DNA of 64,000 bases. Origin: Hypomesus transpacificus (lineage: Eukaryota; Chordata; Actinopteri; Osmeriformes; Osmeridae). Position 1 is the stretch's first letter. Each line of letters opens with the position of its first letter. Made by a program: the position numbers and the translations under genes. Below, one piece after another: positions 59,564 through 64,000 of this stretch. The notes under the pieces are model-generated. The model saw nothing but the letters and a program-made list of their open reading frames with translations, was not told the DNA's origin and ran no database searches. The DNA lies in contig NC_061064.1 of the NCBI RefSeq assembly GCF_021917145.1, forward strand, positions 3,273,137-3,337,136. The letters run 5' to 3'.

Positions 59564-61261
59564 TTGGCCCCCGCAGTAAAATGTGTCTAGAACCGCCACT
59601 GGACATTGAATATGCCTTTTTTTCTCTCTCGGGTTATTGTTCGCTGTGGCATAAACTGAGAGAATATCAACATTGTTCTCTGACTTAGGGTTCTGCTCAG
59701 GGTCTATTAGAAACACCCGCACACACAGCACAAGTGCAAAAACAGAACACAAACACATACAATGCTGCTTAAAAGGCATCAAAAACATACATCTCATTAG
59801 CCTATGGAACTCTATGTTAGCACAAACGGAGGTTAATAGTTAGAAGCGTCAGCTGTACCATTTTTGTGCTGCAGGGGGCAAAATACGACAACTAAGGAGC
59901 TAACCTCATTTGAGCACCTTAACGTGTGCACGTGTTCAGGGGCAGGCCTGCTTTTGCTCCTACCTGTTCAGTTCAAATAATGGAAACACCCCCCCGGGGC
60001 CAAGTGAATCAGTGAATGTCAGAGAATTTGTGTTGTTGTGGATTTTAGTCTTAGTAGGCCTACACCCTACCTGTTTTGAGACAAATAACAAGTTCCCCAC
60101 AGTGAAAAGAAAAGGAACAGACACAGTAAACCTTAATTAGTTGCATTCTTGCATGGTTGCTCATTCCAATCCTTTTATAGTTGTTTAAATAAACGGTTGA
60201 GATTGACAGTTGACACTGAGCGTAATTTCAGTAGTGTTGATTTCACTAGTATACTTCGGGCCAGTTCATGTTCTGTATAAGTGGCCTATAAATCGTCATC
60301 TACATGACGGTGAATCCCACACATCCCGATTGTCCAACCGACATAAGGCTTCTTAACAATGGACATCTGTACGGGTCAGTAACTTTGTTTTAATTTATTT
60401 AGTTTGCGTCTTTTGCAATGTTTTGTTGAATATTTTTTGTTCACACTGTGTGAACACATATAGTATCTGCCACAGCCAAATGAAAGGTGTGTACAACATT
60501 TCAAACCAACCATAAACAAATGTCTAATTTACTGCATTTACATTCTACATAACAGCAACTATATGCTGTCTCCAGTATGCAATATGGTGCAATTCAAAAC
60601 ACCTCTATTGGTCATCGTTTTGTACCCAAACCGGTTTGAAGCCAAGAAACGAGCCGTTGCTCCAGTGCACTGCCACACCTAGACCTGATCTGGAAGAAAA
60701 GAAAATTGATCCCTCTCAAGTTCTCATGCACTTATGGCAAACAGGGCCTTGGTTTCTTATAAAATCCTATTACACGACAGTATCTGGTCATGTTGATACA
60801 GTTGGGGATTCGATTCTCTTACTAAACAATCTCAAAGAATTGATATTCATAAACATTTTCAAATGGAATCACAAACGCATCCACATATAAAAATAAAAAG
60901 TATTTATTAATTAATAGTTGTGTGTTGTAAAAAGAAAACAGTCCTCATAAGGTAAGATTACACATTTAGGATAAACAGTGAAAAGTACAAAACACAGAAA
61001 CATGTATTTACATACACACCATACAAAATGTCAAATATAATAATATACCAGTACATAACTGAAGACAAAACATTCGGTTCTTTTTTTTCAGGCGTGGCTT
61101 CTGTAACTTTAACTCAACCCACAAACTCAGAGTTTTTCATTGCAAAGCTCCTCTAAAAAACACATCCCCCTATCAAGCAGTGTTGGGTTTGACGGCCTCA
61201 ATACACAGTTCTGCCTGATCTCAGCTGTACACAAAGACAGACCTCAGTAGTCTTGATCCGT

Positions 61262-61921
61262 TCACACATAGTCCTTTCCAGATGCAGGTGCTGAGCTCTC
61301 AGACCTGGGTCCTGCCCTGGGAGCCGCCTTATATCTGGCGTTGTAGGACTTATCCTCTTTGGGAGGGCAGTTGCAGCACAGCAGGCCCCCTCCGATGAGC
61401 ATGAGCGCGGCGGCCCCCCACCCAATGTAGAGCGCGGCCCCGAGCTCTCTCTTCTGGGAGCTGACCAGGAGCGGGTTGTAGAAGTCCTGGATGACGGTGT
61501 TGGCTGTCCAGCAGACGGGGATCAGACAGAGCACCCCGGCCACAATGAACGTCACCCCGGAGGCCACGCCCACTTTAGCCTTGGACGCCTCGTCCTCAAC
61601 GCAGTTGGTGCACTTCCCTCCGGCCACGGACAGCAGGATGCCCATGATGCCCACCACGATGGAGAGGATGGTCAGGGCTCTCGCCGCCTGGAGGTCAGAG
61701 CTGAGGGCCAGCATGGAGTCGTAGATTTTGCACTGCATCTGGCCTGTGCTCTGCACCACACAGTTCATCCAGATACCTTCCCAGATGGTCTGCGAGGTGA
61801 CAATGTTGCTGCCGATGAAGGCTGAGACTCGCCACATGGGCATGGCGCACACTACTATGGCTCCAATCCAGCCTATGAGCCCCAGGGCTGTACCCAGCAT
61901 CTGCATCCCAGCGGACACCAT
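61262..61921 (-). CDS. Claudin, cldn3-like (219 residues)
   Basis: Single-exon claudin: MVSAGMQMLGTALGLIGWIG opening, W30, W47-GIW-C54-C64, [18 protein letters not shown] (TM2), KCTNCVEDEASKAKVGVASG, TM3, CLIPVCWTANTVIQDFYNPL second loop, TM4, LLCCNCPPKEDKSYNARYKA tail and terminal KDYV PDZ ligand. The tail is about ten residues longer than in its neighbours (PRAGPRSESSAPASG, Ser/Pro-rich). It is the outermost claudin on the right in this window. Confidence 0.96.
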   Translation of the reverse strand: MVSAGMQMLGTALGLIGWIGAIVVCAMPMWRVSAFIGSNIVTSQTIWEGIWMNCVVQSTGQMQCKIYDSMLALSSDLQAARALTILSIVVGIMGILLSVAGGKCTNCVEDEASKAKVGVASGVTFIVAGVLCLIPVCWTANTVIQDFYNPLLVSSQKRELGAALYIGWGAAALMLIGGGLLCCNCPPKEDKSYNARYKAAPRAGPRSESSAPASGKDYV

Positions 61922-64000
61922 CTTAGATTAGTTGTTGTTTCTTTGTTTTAGTTCAAATCAAGTCCAGTCGGTCTGTGTCCTTTATCTTCTCTCTCTTTCT
62001 CTCTTGTGACGTAGGCCTGGCAGTTCTTTGTCTCCCACACTCTGAGCAGAAACTTTGTACTTTTGTGGATGTGCTTGCTTCTCTTGTCTGTCTACAAATG
62101 GGGGAGGACTAATAGAGCAGGTACTTATGGCCTCTTCTGATAAGGGGAGGGACTTTGAGGAAAAACACCTCACCATCACCAACCTGCTAGTCAAGTATCA
62201 CCCCTCCCTGCCTCTGCCTCTGCCTCCTTCTCGCTCACCCTCCCCCACCTGTCACCCTCAGTCATATTATTCATGAACAGGACAAGGCATTTTCACGTAC
62301 TTTTTAGCTTTTGTAACACATCGAATGAGTACGTTCTCCTTTCAGATAAACAATGTTTTTTCATAATGTAATTTATAAAGGTAACGTTACTCTCCTCTTT
62401 AATCTACCTCTCCCTGCCCCTCCCCCATCTGGTTTGTCCCAGTTGGGGGGAGGGGGTTGGAGGGTTGGGGGTTAGACTAGCAGAAACTGTCTTCCAAATT
62501 CCAGTGACTCAGACGACTACCATATCATGCCAAATATGGTCACTTCCTTTGTGATGTCATGTGTCGCACTTTTGTCACAGTGATGCACAATTTCCCTATG
62601 CTCATTAGGGACTGTATTAGAATAATGGTTACACATGCTTGTGGAATATTATCAATCAAAACCCAGCAAAATAAAAGTTGAAAACCTAGATTTTTTGTGA
62701 CAGGACAGATACAATGTAGTATGTTATCCACAGTTTTATGCAAAGAGACTGGATAACAAAATATTTTAGCCAATGTTTAACTAAAGGTCCATGTTGAGAG
62801 CGATCATGGCCACCTTCAAAATGGAGCTGATGAAAGAGAGGAAGTATCTATATTATTGAACCTTATCTGGTCTTTTAAAAGAACAATGACCATTGTTAGT
62901 TTGTTCTTTGGTCATTAGCATCTATCTTCAGAGAGAAGATTATGTTATACCCAGGTATACTTAGTGAAAGTAAAAACAAATATATTTGTCATGGAAACTT
63001 TTGTTATGTTAGCTGCAAAACACATCTCAGTTTCTTCTGCTTTGATCTGACAACTGTTATGTAATTGTTTTGCCTTTTTGGCCCATTGTAGAGTACACCA
63101 ACTGCTTTCTGTATGAAAGTCATAATAACGTTTTTTCATAAGCACAAAGTAAACTGAGGCCTTAGCTTTGTGACAGGTGTTATAGGATGTGTCATATTCT
63201 CTAAACAAAGCAGCTGTACTCCTGTAGTTTCTGTGGCCAGTGGTGAGGTGGCTGACTCACAATATCTTCATCCAGCTGGTAGCTGAGATGGGCCAAGTAG
63301 TAGAGGCAATCAACAAGATATGGATGAGGTAAAGGGCACTACCCTGTCAAAAGAACATCCCAGAAATTATCCTCCCCATGAACCGTATCCACTTGAAGCA
63401 GTGAAACATAGTAACGGTTGTTCCAGAAACGCCCACATTCACTGGACATTCTGAGCTCACTGCTGGTAAAAATTCAGATTGGCAAATCTGAGTTGTTACA
63501 GAGGACTGAAACCTTTCTATCTATGGTTTAAACAATATTGGCTCTAAACAAGCTGAGAGCAAAGTATAACATATTTCATCGGAACGTTAAATACGATTAT
63601 TAGAGAGAGTACTAGATTTCAACAATTACTTGACAATTTGACAATTACTTTTCTCACATTATTCAATGGAACCTCTGTTCCAAGGACGCTCTAAATCATT
63701 GTAACAAAGATCTAATCGGAGAGGACTGTTCCCACAGAGACTTGGTTCCTACTTTGGTTGTAGGTTAGACACATGCACCTGACTAAACCAGTCAAACCTG
63801 TTCCTCAGTGGGTGTCTCCACACTATTGAAGCAGTAGTCACACCTCACTACAGAACCTGAGAAGACAGGTACTATGTGGGATTTTTGAATTTAGCCGTTA
63901 TTTTATTATCATAATTTAAACAACCCATCCCAACGAGATCTGTGGTAGTCTGACGAGTCAAAGAGGAGGAAATGGGCTTTTGAATACTTCTATTCATAGT
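61922..64000. other. Right-edge intergenic sequence
   Basis: Upstream of the last claudin. CCCTCCC/CCCTGCC-rich patches lie at 62200-62250 and 62400-62470. AT-rich unique sequence follows. No gene, tRNA or transposon is recognised up to the edge. Confidence 0.5.

Larger units (their letters stand above)
58947..59601. mobile_element. Non-autonomous hAT-type DNA transposon (MITE)
   Basis: Inverted ends CAGGGGCGGTTCTA and TAGAACCGCCACTG, a pair typical of teleost hAT MITEs. They are flanked by imperfect 8-base duplications GATATTGG (58939-58946) and GACATTGA (59602-59609), 6 of 8 matching. There is no transposase frame. It holds a run of about 50 C at 59514-59563 and an internal palindromic element. 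Confidence 0.75.
58620..61261. other. Spacer with a nested MITE pair
   Basis: No gene is supported. The hAT-type MITE at 58947-59601, with a palindrome inside it, is listed separately. The right end (60890-61261) is probably the 3' UTR of the claudin at 61262-61921. Confidence 0.6.

Noticed and set aside
59456-59797. Poly-Gly open frame
   Set aside because: Translation of the 50-C homopolymer in the MITE.

Overview
This is nuclear DNA of a ray-finned (teleost) fish. The evidence is split genes with GT-AG introns, vertebrate gene families, fish-specific paralogues (nf2b-type merlin, an expanded cldn3/4-like cluster), dense CA/GT and GA/CT microsatellites, and tRNA-headed SINEs whose tail is shared with a LINE, of the kind known from smelts, salmonids and pikes. 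A smelt-like or other protacanthopterygian source is a weak guess; the species cannot be fixed from this sequence.

Layout. 1-6345: 5' half of supt6h (minus strand, 20 coding exons, running off the left edge), head-to-head with sdf2 (6731-7617, plus, 3 exons). 9885-24215: caln1-like calneuron (minus, 5 core exons, 2.4-kb 3' UTR, plus a probable alternative first exon giving a longer N-terminus). 24.2-36 kb: gene-poor, rich in simple repeats. 36.0-42.8 kb: nf2b, merlin (minus, 16 coding exons). 43365-44816: mettl27-like methyltransferase (plus, 5 exons), head-to-head with nf2b. 46.5-62 kb: a cluster of eight claudin loci, each intronless in its coding part: seven intact reading frames, including a near-identical tandem pair, and one broken by an internal deletion. 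All are on the minus strand except one. No further gene is seen from 62 to 64 kb.

Context. The order calneuron / merlin / METTL27 / cldn3-4-like claudins mixes neighbours found in human on 7q11 (CALN1, METTL27, CLDN3, CLDN4) and 22q12 (NF2 next to CABP7, the calneuron paralogue). The SUPT6H-SDF2 pair is also adjacent in human on 17q11. The genes are not one pathway. Within the window, the claudins (tight-junction strands) and merlin (cortical and junctional scaffold) share the epithelial cell junction, SDF2 works in the ER lumen, calneuron at Golgi membranes, and SPT6 on transcribing RNA polymerase II.

Points of most interest: a mettl27 intron whose only in-frame donor reads GA instead of GT; a phase-matched upstream calneuron exon; a claudin that lost its middle third; a very recent claudin duplication with a LINE fragment between the copies; a claudin with an unusually long tail; and a hAT-type MITE that carries a second palindromic MITE inside it.
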